A DNA stretch of 54,669 nucleotides. Source: an uncultured Collinsella sp. GTDB lineage: Bacteria > Actinomycetota > Coriobacteriia > Coriobacteriales > Coriobacteriaceae. The DNA is taken from assembly GCA_937934355.1 (NCBI GenBank), contig CALGZY010000282.1:1-54669 (forward strand). The letters are read 5' to 3'. Numbering within the stretch: position 1 is the first letter of the stretch; every line of letters begins with the position of its first letter. The translations under genes were made by a program, and so were the position numbers. The notes under the pieces were generated by a model. It was not told the origin of the DNA. It saw nothing but the letters and a program-made list of their open reading frames with translations, and made no database searches. Positions 34,938-44,252 of this stretch are shown here, one piece after another.

Positions 34938-35405
34938 ATGCGTCATAACGTTAAGAAGGGCCTGAAGCTCGGCACCGATGCGAGCCACACCAAGGCCATG
35001 AAGAAGAGCCTTGCTAAGGCCCTCTTCGAGAACGACCGCATCAAGACCACCGAGACCCGCGCTAAGGCGCTGCGTTCGGTCGTCGATCCGATCATCACCT
35101 GGGCCAAGAAGGGCGACCTGCACTCTCGTCGTCTGGCTATCGCCAAGCTCGGCGATAAGCAGCTCGTTGCCGAGATCTTCGACAAGGCTGCTCAGGGCAT
35201 GTGGCAGGACCGCAACGGCGGTTACACCCGCATCATGAAGCTCGGTAACCGCAAGGGCGACAACGCTCCCATCGTTATCATGGAGCTCGTCACCGAGCCT
35301 TGCACGCCTAAGGCCAAGAAGGCTGCTCCGGCCCCCAAGAAGGCCGCTGCTCCCAAGAAGGTCGAGGCTGCCGAGGAGGCTCCTGCTGAGGAGACCGCTG
35401 AGTAG
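34938..35405 (+). CDS. rplQ: 50S ribosomal protein L17 with Ala/Lys/Glu tail
   Basis: A 155-residue L17. The conserved body (about 1-122) starts MRHNVKKGLKLGTDASHTKAM and ends in NRKGDNAPIVIMELV. A low-complexity tail of about 30 residues rich in Ala, Lys, Pro and Glu follows, an extension common in actinobacterial L17. It starts with ATG after GAGGAG. A strong terminator follows, closing the ribosomal block. Confidence 0.96.
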   Translation: MRHNVKKGLKLGTDASHTKAMKKSLAKALFENDRIKTTETRAKALRSVVDPIITWAKKGDLHSRRLAIAKLGDKQLVAEIFDKAAQGMWQDRNGGYTRIMKLGNRKGDNAPIVIMELVTEPCTPKAKKAAPAPKKAAAPKKVEAAEEAPAEETAE

Positions 35406-35431
35406 ACAATCCGTCTGCATAGGCTATATTC

Positions 35432-35463
35432 GAGGGGTACGTTCGCGTACCCCTCTTTTTTTG
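35432..35463 (+). terminator. Strong rho-independent terminator after rplQ
   Basis: GAGGGGTACG (35432-35441) and CGTACCCCTC (35446-35455) form a perfect ten-base stem closed by a TTCG tetraloop and followed by TTTTTTT. It ends the ribosomal operon. Confidence 0.93.
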
Positions 35464-35497
35464 TCGAAATGCCATTGCCTGTTTGTTGGGAGCGTCC

Positions 35498-36322
35498 ATG
35501 ACCGCGCCGTCTGATTTCAATTCGATTCCCGAGCTCGATGCCACGCTCGTTTTCCGCGTGGCCTACGATGGCTCGTCCTACAGCGGCTTTGCCGAGCAGC
35601 CCGGTCAGACGACGGTTGCGGGCGAGCTGCGCCGCGCTATCGAGACGCTCCTGCGCCGTCCGATTGTCCTGACGTGCGCGGGGCGTACCGATGCCGGCGT
35701 ACATGCCGTGGCTCAGTACATCAGCGTGCCCGTAACGGACGCTGAGCTCGCTTGTACGCGCCGTAGGTGGCTGCGGGCTATGGATGCCCTGCTACCCAAA
35801 GATATCGCCATAAACGAGGTCTACAAGGCCCGTAAAGGCTTTTCTGCACGCTTTGATGCGCGTTCACGTACATATACGTACCGTATTGCCGATCGCGACG
35901 CGCGTCCCGTGCTCTCACGGGGTGCCGTGTGGTGGCATCGCTATCCCTTGGACGTCGAGGCCATGTCTGCGGCCTGTCCCGCGCTTTTGGGTGAGCAGGA
36001 CTTTAAGAGCTTTTGCAAGGTTGCCTCGGCCGTTGGCAAGCCCACGCATCGCTGCGTGATGCGTGCCGAGTTTGGCCATGAGGTTGCGTTTGGCGAGGAC
36101 ATCCTGACGTTTACCATCGAGGGCAATGCGTTTCTGCATTCGATGGTCCGCACGATCGTGGGCACGCTTGTCGAGATTGGCATGCATCGCCGTGAACCCG
36201 AGTGGATGCGCGAGGTCATCGATGCTTGCGACCGTACCGCTGCGGGCCCCACGGCTCCTGCCTGCGGCCTTACGTTTATGGGCGTGGATTACGATCCCGC
36301 CGAGCTTGTCGTGCTCGACTAG
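35498..36322 (+). CDS. truA: tRNA pseudouridine(38-40) synthase TruA
   Basis: A 274-residue synthase modifying U38-40 of the tRNA anticodon arm. The catalytic Asp lies in CAGRTDAGVHA (about 62-72). FRVAYDGSSYSGFAEQPGQTTV and a late FLHSMVRTIVGTLVEIG are typical. The ATG at 35498 follows GGGAG; an in-frame TTG at 35483 would add five residues. The usual neighbour after rplQ in many bacteria. Confidence 0.94.
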   Translation: MTAPSDFNSIPELDATLVFRVAYDGSSYSGFAEQPGQTTVAGELRRAIETLLRRPIVLTCAGRTDAGVHAVAQYISVPVTDAELACTRRRWLRAMDALLPKDIAINEVYKARKGFSARFDARSRTYTYRIADRDARPVLSRGAVWWHRYPLDVEAMSAACPALLGEQDFKSFCKVASAVGKPTHRCVMRAEFGHEVAFGEDILTFTIEGNAFLHSMVRTIVGTLVEIGMHRREPEWMREVIDACDRTAAGPTAPACGLTFMGVDYDPAELVVLD

Positions 36323-36483
36323 GGGAGGGCTCGACGCGTCGTGCGTCGACACCTGTCATCTGTGGGCTGCGCGTGTGCAACATCTGTTCTTGACGTGCAA
36401 TACAACTGGTGTCTCATTGCTTTTATTGCCGGGGTGTACCATGAACCACGGTTTGATTTATTGCTGTCGAGAGGACGGATAAC

Positions 36484-37524
36484 TTGGTTCGACGTGGCTC
36501 GCATCCGCGACTTTCGGTGATCCTTGTGGTAGAAGGTTCGCCCAGCTATGCGATGCGTGCGCTCGAGAGTATCCAGAACCAAGACCTCTACGATTTGCAG
36601 ATTGTCGTTGTCTGCCGCGATGCTGCGCCTGGTGTGCGCCATTCGCTTCAAGTTGCCGCCGACAGGGACATCCATATTGATTTGATTGACGTCGAGGACG
36701 CGAAGCACGGCGCTTGTCTTCGTGCCGGTTTTGCTGCCTCGCGCGGCTCTCAAATCATCGCCATGAACGCCGATGAGTGGTTTGCTCCGCAGTCTCTTTC
36801 CAAGATGGTCGATATCGCGTGCGATACTGCGGCAGACATAGTGCTCCCCACGGTGTCGCTCGACCGCTATGATGCACGTCGAGAGCGCCATTCGCGCGTC
36901 TTGGGTGCTGCTCATATTTCCATTGATAGCAAATCTTCGATGGTGACCGGGCTGTCCCAGTTGATTTTAGGCGGCCTAGTCGTTCAGACCTCTGGCGTGA
37001 TGTATAGCCGTCCGCTGTTTGAGGCATGCCTTTTGTACGACAAGGCGTTTCGCACAGTTGGGTTTATGGCGTGCTCGCTCTCGCGGGCGCAGCGCGTCTC
37101 CGGATGCGGCGACGCTTGTTTCCACGCGGCGGCACCTAAGCTTACAGATGCCTTTGATCCCACCATGTATGCCAAGGTATCCGATGACACCCGGGCGCTC
37201 GACGAGCTTACGGACTCACTCTCGGAAGCAGATAGCGGTGGTCGGCTCAAGCTGGCAACCCAAAAGTTCTACTTTGCCGGACTGGTCGCCTGCATCGAGA
37301 ATTTGTGTCTGAGCCCGCATGGGGTGTCGTCAATCGAGCGTTCCGCCCGTATGCGTGATATGCTCGAGGCGCCTCGAACCCGTCAGATGGTCGCCGCGCT
37401 CAAGGATAACCATCGGGGGCTCGGTCTGTTGTTTGGGCCGATCGCCAGCGCCAAGCCCGCGCGCTGCGTGATGTGTACGCATCTGGCAGCTTTTCTTAAC
37501 CGGACGGGCGCAAAAACCGCCTAA
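36484..37524 (+). CDS. Family 2-like glycosyltransferase
   Basis: A 346-residue protein with a GT-A start: LSVILVVEGSPSYAMRALESI (about 10-30), LQIVVVCRDAAP and an acidic MNADEW (about 97-102) as the likely metal-binding DxD equivalent. The carboxy half is not recognised. Probably transfers a sugar to a cell-surface acceptor; donor and acceptor are unknown. The start is TTG with GAGGA nine bases upstream. It stands alone between truA and argR. The 161-base leader has a CG-rich palindrome near 36332-36352. Confidence 0.7.
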   Translation: MVRRGSHPRLSVILVVEGSPSYAMRALESIQNQDLYDLQIVVVCRDAAPGVRHSLQVAADRDIHIDLIDVEDAKHGACLRAGFAASRGSQIIAMNADEWFAPQSLSKMVDIACDTAADIVLPTVSLDRYDARRERHSRVLGAAHISIDSKSSMVTGLSQLILGGLVVQTSGVMYSRPLFEACLLYDKAFRTVGFMACSLSRAQRVSGCGDACFHAAAPKLTDAFDPTMYAKVSDDTRALDELTDSLSEADSGGRLKLATQKFYFAGLVACIENLCLSPHGVSSIERSARMRDMLEAPRTRQMVAALKDNHRGLGLLFGPIASAKPARCVMCTHLAAFLNRTGAKTA

Positions 37525-37534
37525 ACGGCTCATC

Positions 37535-37564
37535 TCGAAACAAATTTGCATAGAATTGTTTCGA
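37535..37564. promoter_or_regulatory. Inverted repeat upstream of argR
   Basis: TCGAAACAA (37535-37543) and TTGTTTCGA (37556-37564) form a perfect inverted repeat with a 12-base spacer. It lies 93 bases before argR in AT-rich DNA and has no T-run, so an operator is more likely than a terminator. It does not match the usual ARG box. Confidence 0.4.
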
Positions 37565-37656
37565 AATGCGTTCTTATACACAAAAGCCTTCAAATAGCGT
37601 TAAACTATTCAATCACTGATTGATTGTCTCCGCCATCTTTTGGAGAGAGGGTTTGT

Positions 37657-38094
37657 ATGGCTAAAAAACGCAATGGGCGCCAGGATGCCATTAGAGATAT
37701 TGTGCGCAATAAGGACGTCCGCACGCAGCGCGTGCTGGTCGATGAGCTCCGCGCTATGGGCTTTGATTGCACGCAGGCGACTGTCTCTCGCGATATTGCC
37801 GATATGGGGCTGCGTAAGCTCCCTGAGGGCATCTATGTTCTGGCAGAGGACCTGCACCTGCAGCGTATGGTTTCCGAGCTCGTAACGGGCGTTCTGCGCA
37901 CCGATAATCTGGTTATGATCAAGGCTCAGCCTGGCACGGCTTCCGGCATCGCCGCCGCCGTTGATGCGGCAGAGCTGCCCGATGTGCTTGGCTCGCTTGC
38001 CGGCAACGATACGATTTTGGTTATTGCCCAGACGGCCGAGGACGGCGAGCGTCTCGAGGCGCTGATCAATAAGCTGAGCAATTCTCGCAAGTAG
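37657..38094 (+). CDS. argR: Arginine repressor ArgR
   Basis: A 145-residue hexameric regulator. The amino-terminal winged helix contains LVDELRAMGFDCTQATVSRDI (about 27-47). The carboxy-terminal arginine-binding domain has GTASGIAAAVDAAELPDVLGS and GNDTILVIAQ. The ATG at 37657 follows GAGAGG; longer open extension lacks a ribosome site. No arginine-biosynthesis gene is nearby. A terminator follows. Confidence 0.92.
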   Translation: MAKKRNGRQDAIRDIVRNKDVRTQRVLVDELRAMGFDCTQATVSRDIADMGLRKLPEGIYVLAEDLHLQRMVSELVTGVLRTDNLVMIKAQPGTASGIAAAVDAAELPDVLGSLAGNDTILVIAQTAEDGERLEALINKLSNSRK

Positions 38095-38144
38095 GCGTGC
38101 GGGTCGTGCGCTCGGCACTGTGTGCGTGACATGGTGGCTTGTAA

Positions 38145-38182
38145 GGGGGTATCGACGTTGGTCGGTACCCCCTATATTGTTT
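38145..38182 (+). terminator. Terminator after argR
   Basis: GGGGGTATCGAC (38145-38156) pairs with GTCGGTACCCCC (38161-38172), with one wobble and a GTTG loop. A TATATTGTTT tract follows. Confidence 0.8.
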
Positions 38183-38221
38183 GCCGGTATAAAGACCGTT
38201 CACCAGGTCGCTTTAAACTAA

Positions 38222-38265
38222 AAGGCCCCCGAGCAGTTTAATAAGCTGCTCGGGGGCCTTGTTGC
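38222..38265. terminator. Bidirectional terminator between argR and the PBP gene
   Basis: AAGGCCCCCGAGCAG (38222-38236) and CTGCTCGGGGGCCTT (38246-38260) form a perfect 15-base stem. On the minus strand it is followed by TTTTAGTTT, fitting termination of the penicillin-binding protein gene; on the plus strand by TTGTTGC. Confidence 0.88.
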
Positions 38266-38283
38266 TAATGGCCGGATGAATTT

Positions 38284-40494
38284 CTAGCCAACAGTATCGT
38301 CAGGCGTGGGCGAGGGGTCGGGAGTGGGCGTAGGCGTGGGCGTAGGCGTGGGCGTAGGCGTGCCGCCATCGCCGCCGGTCGAACCACCAGTGGAGCCGCC
38401 CGTCGAGCCACCGGTCGTTCCGGTGCCGCCGGTGGTGTCGCCGCCCGTGGTCTCGGTGGTCGTGGTCGTCGTGGTGGTCGTTGTGGTGGTTTCCTCTTCG
38501 TCCTCGTTCTCGTCCTTGTCGTCGTTCTCCGTCTTCTTGGTGTTGTTGGTGCCGTAGAACTTCCAGACGCTGTTGTTCTTGTAGGTGGGCGCCGTTCCGG
38601 TCGCAAACTCCTCGCGTTCGGTACCGGTCAGAACGGTGTTCATAAACCGCTTAAAGACAGGCAGGTTGGTGCTGTCGCCCAGCAGGTCCGTGCCGTATTT
38701 TTGGATGGGGATCTCGCCCGCGGAATAGCCGGTCCACAGGGCGCACGCCAGCTGCGGGGTATAGCCGCAGAACCACAGGTTGGTGGTGTTGTCGGTGGTG
38801 CCCGTTTTGCCGGCATAGGGCTGGTTGACGCTCAGGGCGCCAGCAGCACCCGTACCGCCGCCCTGCATGACGCCGGACAGAACATCGGTGACCGCGGCGG
38901 CCTCGCCCTCGGTAAGCACCTGTGAGGGATTGTCCGTGTGCTGGTACAGCACCGAACCGGTACGAGAGTCAATCTCGGTGATGGCGATCGGCTGGCGATA
39001 GTAGCCGCCGTTGGCAAACGTCGCGTAGGCGGCGGCCATCTCGAGCGGCGAGATCGAGCCGGTGCCGAGCGTCATGACGGGAACGTCCTCGATGTTGTCC
39101 TTGGCGGGATCGATGCCGAGCTTTTTGACGAGTGAGATGATCTTGCTGTTGCCGACGGCTTCCGCCACCTGGATGTAGCCGGTGTTGGAGGAGTATGCCG
39201 TTGCCTGCTTAAGCGTGATGTTGCCATAGCTATGGTTGGCGTAGTTTTGGACCTCGGTCGTGGTGCCCTTAGCCTTGAGCGGCGAATTGCAGTTGAGGGT
39301 GACGTTGGGGTTCATGCCGTTTTGGATGGCGGTTGCCAGCGTAAAGGCCTTAAAGGTGGAGCCGACGGGACGCTTGGCCGTGGCATGGTTTACGTGGTTC
39401 TCGTCGGCGTTGTAGTCGTAGCCGCCCACCATGCACTTGATGTAGCCGGTCTTGGGGTCGACGACGACCATGCCCATATCCAGGCCGTCGAGTGAGAGCG
39501 TGTCGAGCTGCTGGCGGACGGCATTCTCTGCCACCTGCTGCATCGTGGGGTCGATGGTGGTCTTGACGGTCAGACCGCCCTTAAAGAGCACGTCGGTCGA
39601 GAACTCCTGCTCCAGCAGCTGCTTAACATAGGCGACAAAGTAGGGCTGCGAGTATACGTCGACGCCGCTGCCCGAAATCTCGGTCACGTTGAGGGTGATG
39701 GGCTCGGCCTGTGCGGCATCGTGCTCCTCCTGCGTAATGTGGCCCAGGCGCAACATGTTGTCGAGGACCTTGTTGCGGCGAGACAGTGCCAGATCGGGAT
39801 TGACCGTGGGGTCGTACTGCGAAGGCGAGTTGGGAAGGCCGATCAACAGTGCGGCTTCGCTCAGGGTGAGGTCGGCGGCGCTCTTGGACAGGTAGGTCTC
39901 GGCTGCGGCCTCGATGCCGTAGGCGCCGTGGCCGTAATAGATGGTGTTGAGGTACATCATGAGGATCTCGTCTTTGGAGTACATGTCCTCCATCTTTACG
40001 GCGATGTAGGCCTCGCGCACCTTACGCTCGATGGTCGAGTCGAACTGCTCCTCCTGCAGGATGGTGTTGCGCACCAGCTGCTGGGTGATAGTCGAGGCGC
40101 CTTCGTGCCCGCCGCCGAGGGTTGCCACCGCAGCACGCGCGATACCCCACAGGTCGATACCGCCGTGCTCGTAGAAGCGCTCGTCCTCGACGTCAACGGT
40201 GCCCTGCAGCACGTAGGGGGAGACCTCGTCCTTGGTGATGGACTTGCGGTTTTGCGTGTAGAAGCTTGCGATCTTGTTGCCGTTGCAGTCGACGATCTCG
40301 GTGGGCTCGCTCACCAGATACGCGTTGGCGTCGGTGTAGTCGGGCAGATCGGACAGCCAGCGGTTGACGTTGCCGACCATGCCGATGCCAAATGCCACGC
40401 CCGCAATCAGCAGAAAGCCCAAAAACGAGAGCAGGATTATGGGCAGGGCATGCGTCTTTGAACGGCTGCGTCCCTGTCGTTGGCGAGGACCCAT
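38284..40494 (-). CDS. Class A penicillin-binding protein (PBP1-type) with repetitive tail
   Basis: A 736-residue bifunctional peptidoglycan synthase. After a basic start, a single membrane anchor (about 19-42) leads to a GT51 transglycosylase with EDERFYEHGG (E103) and then a transpeptidase with STFK (S379), SSN (435-437) and KTG (563-565). All catalytic motifs are intact. From about residue 650 the tail is acidic, then a run of about a dozen Thr, then Gly/Thr repeats and Pro-Thr repeats; the coding DNA is itself tandemly repeated. The ATG at 40494 follows GGAGGT at six bases. Transcribed alone, opposite to the U32 gene. Confidence 0.93.
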   Translation of the reverse strand: MGPRQRQGRSRSKTHALPIILLSFLGFLLIAGVAFGIGMVGNVNRWLSDLPDYTDANAYLVSEPTEIVDCNGNKIASFYTQNRKSITKDEVSPYVLQGTVDVEDERFYEHGGIDLWGIARAAVATLGGGHEGASTITQQLVRNTILQEEQFDSTIERKVREAYIAVKMEDMYSKDEILMMYLNTIYYGHGAYGIEAAAETYLSKSAADLTLSEAALLIGLPNSPSQYDPTVNPDLALSRRNKVLDNMLRLGHITQEEHDAAQAEPITLNVTEISGSGVDVYSQPYFVAYVKQLLEQEFSTDVLFKGGLTVKTTIDPTMQQVAENAVRQQLDTLSLDGLDMGMVVVDPKTGYIKCMVGGYDYNADENHVNHATAKRPVGSTFKAFTLATAIQNGMNPNVTLNCNSPLKAKGTTTEVQNYANHSYGNITLKQATAYSSNTGYIQVAEAVGNSKIISLVKKLGIDPAKDNIEDVPVMTLGTGSISPLEMAAAYATFANGGYYRQPIAITEIDSRTGSVLYQHTDNPSQVLTEGEAAAVTDVLSGVMQGGGTGAAGALSVNQPYAGKTGTTDNTTNLWFCGYTPQLACALWTGYSAGEIPIQKYGTDLLGDSTNLPVFKRFMNTVLTGTEREEFATGTAPTYKNNSVWKFYGTNNTKKTENDDKDENEDEEETTTTTTTTTTTTETTGGDTTGGTGTTGGSTGGSTGGSTGGDGGTPTPTPTPTPTPTPDPSPTPDDTVG

Positions 40495-40656
40495 ATATTG
40501 ACCTCCAGGTATGTCGTGCCGGACGGTGGATGTGCCGTCGGGGCAGGATGGACATAAGTTATTACACGATAAACCAAACGGGGCGCGCGATGCCTCGTGT
40601 ATGCTGGAAGACGGCATTTTTCAGAGTGAATGCATACCTTGGTAAGGAGTTTGTCG

Positions 40657-42615
40657 ATGGCGATTCGGACGATGGGGCCGAGCGGACAATACGAGACTGG
40701 ATTGGATGCTGCTGGTGCGGCGCTGCCCGAGTTGCTGGCGCCGGCGGGCGGGCTCGACCAGATGCTTGCGGCCATCGCCGCGGGTGCCGATGCCATCTAT
40801 GCGGGGTTGGGCGGCTTTAACGCCCGTGTGAGCGCCCATGGCTTTACGGATAACGAGTTTGCGCGCGGCTGCGCCGTGGCGCATGCCCATGGCGTGCGTG
40901 TGTACGTAACGCTCAACGTGTTCGTGTTTGACGATGAGTTGTCCGACGCGGTGGTGTTGGGAGCTCATGCACTGGAGCTGGGCGCCGATGCTCTGATTGT
41001 CGCCGATGCCGGGTTGGCCTGCGCGCTGCGCGCGGCGATTCCCGGGGTCGAGATTCACCTGTCTACGCAGGCGGGCGTTCATAGCGAAGGCGCCGTGCGG
41101 CTTGCCGCCGATGAGCTGGGGGTCGAGCGCGTGACGACGGCACGCGAGCTGACGGTCGACGAGATTGCGGCGCTATGTGCCACGGGTGTGCCCATCGAGG
41201 TATTCTGCCACGGTGCGATTTGCATCGGCTATTCGGGGGCGTGCGAGTTCTCTGCCCTTCGACGTGGCCGCTCTGCGATGCGCGGTGATTGCACGCAGCC
41301 GTGCCGTCTATCCTATGACTTGGTGGACGAGGCTGGGCAGAGTGTTGCCGCCGTCGAGGGAGATCGCCTGCTGTGTCCGCGCGACTATCTGGGTATTGCG
41401 CATCTGCCCGAGCTTGTAGATGCCGGCGTGGCGTCGCTCAAGATCGAGGGGCGCATGAAGAACCCCGATTACGTATTCAACGTGGTGCGGGTGTGGCGCC
41501 GGGCACTCGATATGCTGTGCGACGGCGCGTGGGACCCCGATGCCGTGGAAGAGCTTGAGCGCGAGCTGGGAAGGTCGTTTAACCGCGGGTTTACCGACGC
41601 GTATTTGCGAGGCCGCTCGGGTGCGGAGCTTATGAGTTTTGAACGCGCAATTAACCAGGGCGTGCGCGTGGGGCGTTTGGTCGCTGTGGGCCACGAAGAG
41701 GTGACCGTTGAGCTCGACGCCGCCGTGGCGGCGGGTGACACGCTCGAGATTCGGTTCTATCCGGGTGTCGACGCGCGTCCCGATGCGCCCAAGCGCTGGC
41801 CGCAGGTGCCCTGCCCGGTGGATGCAGCAGCGGGGAAGCGCATCGTCGTGCATTGCAAGCGTAAGGTGGACGCGGGCTGCGAGGTGTACCTGATTCGCAG
41901 CGCCGGCGTGTTGGATCAGACGGCGGCGGTGTTGGAGCGCATGCGGGCCGAGGCGGATGCGATTGCGCCCGTTGAGCGTGCCGTTGAAGTGCTGCCCTTT
42001 GAGGGCGTTGCGGTGGATGGCGGTGCATCGACGGAGTTGGTGGAGTGCGCGGTTCCCACTCGCATGGTTTTTGCTTGGCAGCTGATGGATGCCGACCCGC
42101 GCGGAGAACTCGATTTGTCCGACGCCGTTGTGGTGCTTGACGAGGTGTGCCGCGCGAGTGACGCTGACTGGACCCGCTCACTGATGCAGCGTGCCGGGCG
42201 CATCGTCTGCCGCAACCTGGGGCAGGTGGCGATCGCTCGCGAGCTGGGCGTGACGTTTGACGTGGCGGCGCCGGTGTTCTGCGCGAATCGGGCCACGCTT
42301 ACCTGGCTGCGCGGATTCGGTGCGGGGCGGGTGCACTTGCCGGCCGAGTTGCTCGGCAATGATGCGGAGCGTATTGCCGAGCTGGCTGCTGAAACCGGCG
42401 TCTTGGGTCCGGTCGACGCCGACCGTCCCGAGCTTATGGTGTGCGAGCACTGCCTGCTGACCGCCGAGGGCGTCTGCGCCACCGATGCGACGGGACAGGT
42501 TCGTTGCCGCGACTGCTTGCGTCGTCGGCAGGTACGCTATCTGGTCGAGCGTGACGGTACGCGTCTGCCAGTTGCCATTGACGCATGCGGCAGGACGAGG
42601 ATTTTCCTGTCGTAG
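40657..42615 (+). CDS. U32-family protein (RlhA/TrhP-like)
   Basis: A 652-residue member of peptidase family U32. The signature EVFCHGAICIGYSGACEFS (E181 onward) and the following CTQPCR are intact. The amino part is a TIM-barrel-like LLAPAGGLDQMLAAIAAGADAIY. The carboxy end has a second Cys group (CEHCLLTAEGVC, CRDC). Despite the name, known members (RlhA, TrhP) act in RNA hydroxylation with Fe-S or prephenate-derived groups; the target here is not known. The ATG at 40657 follows AAGGAG; an upstream ATG at 40630 has no ribosome site. Confidence 0.85.
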   Translation: MAIRTMGPSGQYETGLDAAGAALPELLAPAGGLDQMLAAIAAGADAIYAGLGGFNARVSAHGFTDNEFARGCAVAHAHGVRVYVTLNVFVFDDELSDAVVLGAHALELGADALIVADAGLACALRAAIPGVEIHLSTQAGVHSEGAVRLAADELGVERVTTARELTVDEIAALCATGVPIEVFCHGAICIGYSGACEFSALRRGRSAMRGDCTQPCRLSYDLVDEAGQSVAAVEGDRLLCPRDYLGIAHLPELVDAGVASLKIEGRMKNPDYVFNVVRVWRRALDMLCDGAWDPDAVEELERELGRSFNRGFTDAYLRGRSGAELMSFERAINQGVRVGRLVAVGHEEVTVELDAAVAAGDTLEIRFYPGVDARPDAPKRWPQVPCPVDAAAGKRIVVHCKRKVDAGCEVYLIRSAGVLDQTAAVLERMRAEADAIAPVERAVEVLPFEGVAVDGGASTELVECAVPTRMVFAWQLMDADPRGELDLSDAVVVLDEVCRASDADWTRSLMQRAGRIVCRNLGQVAIARELGVTFDVAAPVFCANRATLTWLRGFGAGRVHLPAELLGNDAERIAELAAETGVLGPVDADRPELMVCEHCLLTAEGVCATDATGQVRCRDCLRRRQVRYLVERDGTRLPVAIDACGRTRIFLS

Positions 42616-42711
42616 GTGCTGCGTCGCGTCAGTTTGTTATCATAAAAGAGTTTATGGACTTCCAGCACCGCCGTTTTCGGCGAGGGTGCTATAGCAAAAG
42701 GAGGATACCCA

Positions 42712-43923
42712 ATGCTGTCTGTTGACGAGCAAATGCGTATCATCACCTCGGGCGCCGCGCAGATCGTTCCCGAGGCCGACCTTCGCAAGAAGCTTGAGAA
42801 GGGCGAGCCCCTCAACATCAAGCTCGGCGTCGACCCCACCAGCCCCGACCTGCACCTGGGCCACGCCGTGCCGCTGCGCAAGATGCGTCAGTTCCAGGAC
42901 CTGGGCCACAACGTCACCCTCATCATCGGCAACGGTACCGCGTTGATTGGCGACCCTTCGGGCAAGAATTCCACCCGTCCGCAGCTTTCGCAGGAGCAGA
43001 TCGAGGCCAATGCCGAGACCTACGTGAGCCAGGCCATGAAGATCCTGGATCCCGAGAAGACCACCATCGTGCACAACGGTGACTGGATCCTTTCGATGGA
43101 TCTGGCCGGTCTGCTGCAGGTGTGCTCCAAGTTCACCGTCGCCCGCATCCTCGAGCGCGACGACTTTACCAAGCGCTACCAGTCTCAGACGCCGATCGCC
43201 CTGCATGAGTTCCTGTATCCCGTGATGCAGGCTTTCGACTCCGTGCAGATCAAGGCCGACGTCGAGATGGGCGGCACCGATCAGCTCTTCAACCTGCTCG
43301 CTGGCCGTGAGCTCATGGAGAAGATGGGCATGGAGCCGCAGATCGCGCTCACCATGCCGCTGCTCGAGGGCACCGATGGCGTGCGCAAGATGTCCAAGTC
43401 CTATGGCAACTACATCGGCCTGACCGACGCTCCCAAGGATATGTTCGGCAAGACCATGTCCATCCCCGACGAGATGATCGGCAAGTACTATCGTCTGGCC
43501 AGCTCGCTCACCCCGGCCGAGGTCGACAAGATCGACGCCGCCCTGGCCGATGGTTCTGCCGACCCCTACGAGCTCAAGCGCGCTCTGGGCCGCGACCTGT
43601 GCGACACCTACCACGGCGCCGGCGCCGGAGACGAGGCTCAGGCCGAGTTCGACCGCGTGTTCAAGGAGGGCCAGCTTGCCGACTTCCCCGAGAAGCATGT
43701 CGAGCTGACCGTCAACGACGAGGGCCAGATCTACCTCGCCGGCCTGCTCAAGGACTTGGGCCTTTCGGCGAGCGCCGGCCAGGCTCGTCGCGATATCGAC
43801 GGCGGTGGCGTCAAGATCAACGGCAAGGCCGTGGCTCCCAAGAGCTACAACATCGATCCCAGCGCCCTCAAGCTGGGCGACACCCTTTCTGTGGGTAAGC
43901 GCAAGGGCTTCAAGTTGATTTAG
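42712..43923 (+). CDS. tyrS: Tyrosyl-tRNA synthetase
   Basis: A 403-residue class I synthetase. The HIGH motif is HLGH (48-51), KMSKS is at 226-230, and a carboxy-terminal S4-like RNA-binding domain begins near 340 (SASAGQARRDIDGGGVKING). It starts with ATG after AAAGGAGG. The 96-base leader lacks a T-box. A terminator follows. Confidence 0.96.
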   Translation: MLSVDEQMRIITSGAAQIVPEADLRKKLEKGEPLNIKLGVDPTSPDLHLGHAVPLRKMRQFQDLGHNVTLIIGNGTALIGDPSGKNSTRPQLSQEQIEANAETYVSQAMKILDPEKTTIVHNGDWILSMDLAGLLQVCSKFTVARILERDDFTKRYQSQTPIALHEFLYPVMQAFDSVQIKADVEMGGTDQLFNLLAGRELMEKMGMEPQIALTMPLLEGTDGVRKMSKSYGNYIGLTDAPKDMFGKTMSIPDEMIGKYYRLASSLTPAEVDKIDAALADGSADPYELKRALGRDLCDTYHGAGAGDEAQAEFDRVFKEGQLADFPEKHVELTVNDEGQIYLAGLLKDLGLSASAGQARRDIDGGGVKINGKAVAPKSYNIDPSALKLGDTLSVGKRKGFKLI

Positions 43924-43997
43924 TTCCGCCGTTCTACCGAACGGCGGACCGGCCGACGCTGCGCGGGCCGCATTTGGACAATCTGACGTTCAACTTC

Positions 43998-44033
43998 AAG
44001 GGCGCGACCAGAAGGTCAGCGCCCTTTCGTTTC
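43998..44033 (+). terminator. Terminator after tyrS
   Basis: AAGGGCGCGACC pairs with GGTCAGCGCCCTT across an AGAA loop, with one bulged A, followed by TTTCGTTT. A second GC-rich hairpin (CCGCCGTT/AACGGCGG, 43927-43948) lies between it and the tyrS stop but has no T-run. Confidence 0.8.
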
Positions 44034-44103
44034 ACGTCACCTTGTCTCAAATGCGACCCGCTCGCTGGCGATGCCAAAACATCGGCGCTTCCGTGGTTGG
44101 CAC

Positions 44104-44146
44104 TTGGGGACGTTCCTTTTGTGCCGGCACTATGGGACACTCCTTG
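44104..44146. repeat. Dispersed GGGGACGTTCCTT repeat, copy A
   Basis: TTGGGGACGTTCCTTTTG, then GTGCCGGCAC (a palindrome) and TATGGGACACTCCTTG. The same phrases recur at 46135-46172 and 47140-47180, all in intergenic DNA. The rest of the 385-base gap 43924-44308 holds the tyrS terminator, this repeat, and the ade promoter and hairpin. Confidence 0.65.
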
Positions 44147-44212
44147 TCATTGGTGCAAAGTAACCTGCCCCCATTGCGCCAAGCGGCGTGTGCCGTTAAG
44201 CGGAGAGGCGTA

Positions 44213-44240
44213 TTGTTGACCCATCGTTTGGGCATACAAT
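44213..44240 (+). promoter_or_regulatory. Candidate promoter of adenine deaminase
   Basis: TTGTTG (44213-44218) and TACAAT (44235-44240) are 16 bases apart, a fair sigma-70-type pair. Transcription would start near 44247, just before the hairpin at 44253. Confidence 0.5.
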
Positions 44241-44252
44241 GGCTATTGGTCT

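Noticed and set aside
26171..35420. Long minus-strand open frames opposite ribosomal genes and secY
   Set aside because: Shadows of GC-rich codon use. The plus-strand ribosomal genes are certain.
42616..42711. T-box riboswitch before tyrS
   Set aside because: The leader is too short and lacks the conserved T-box sequence.
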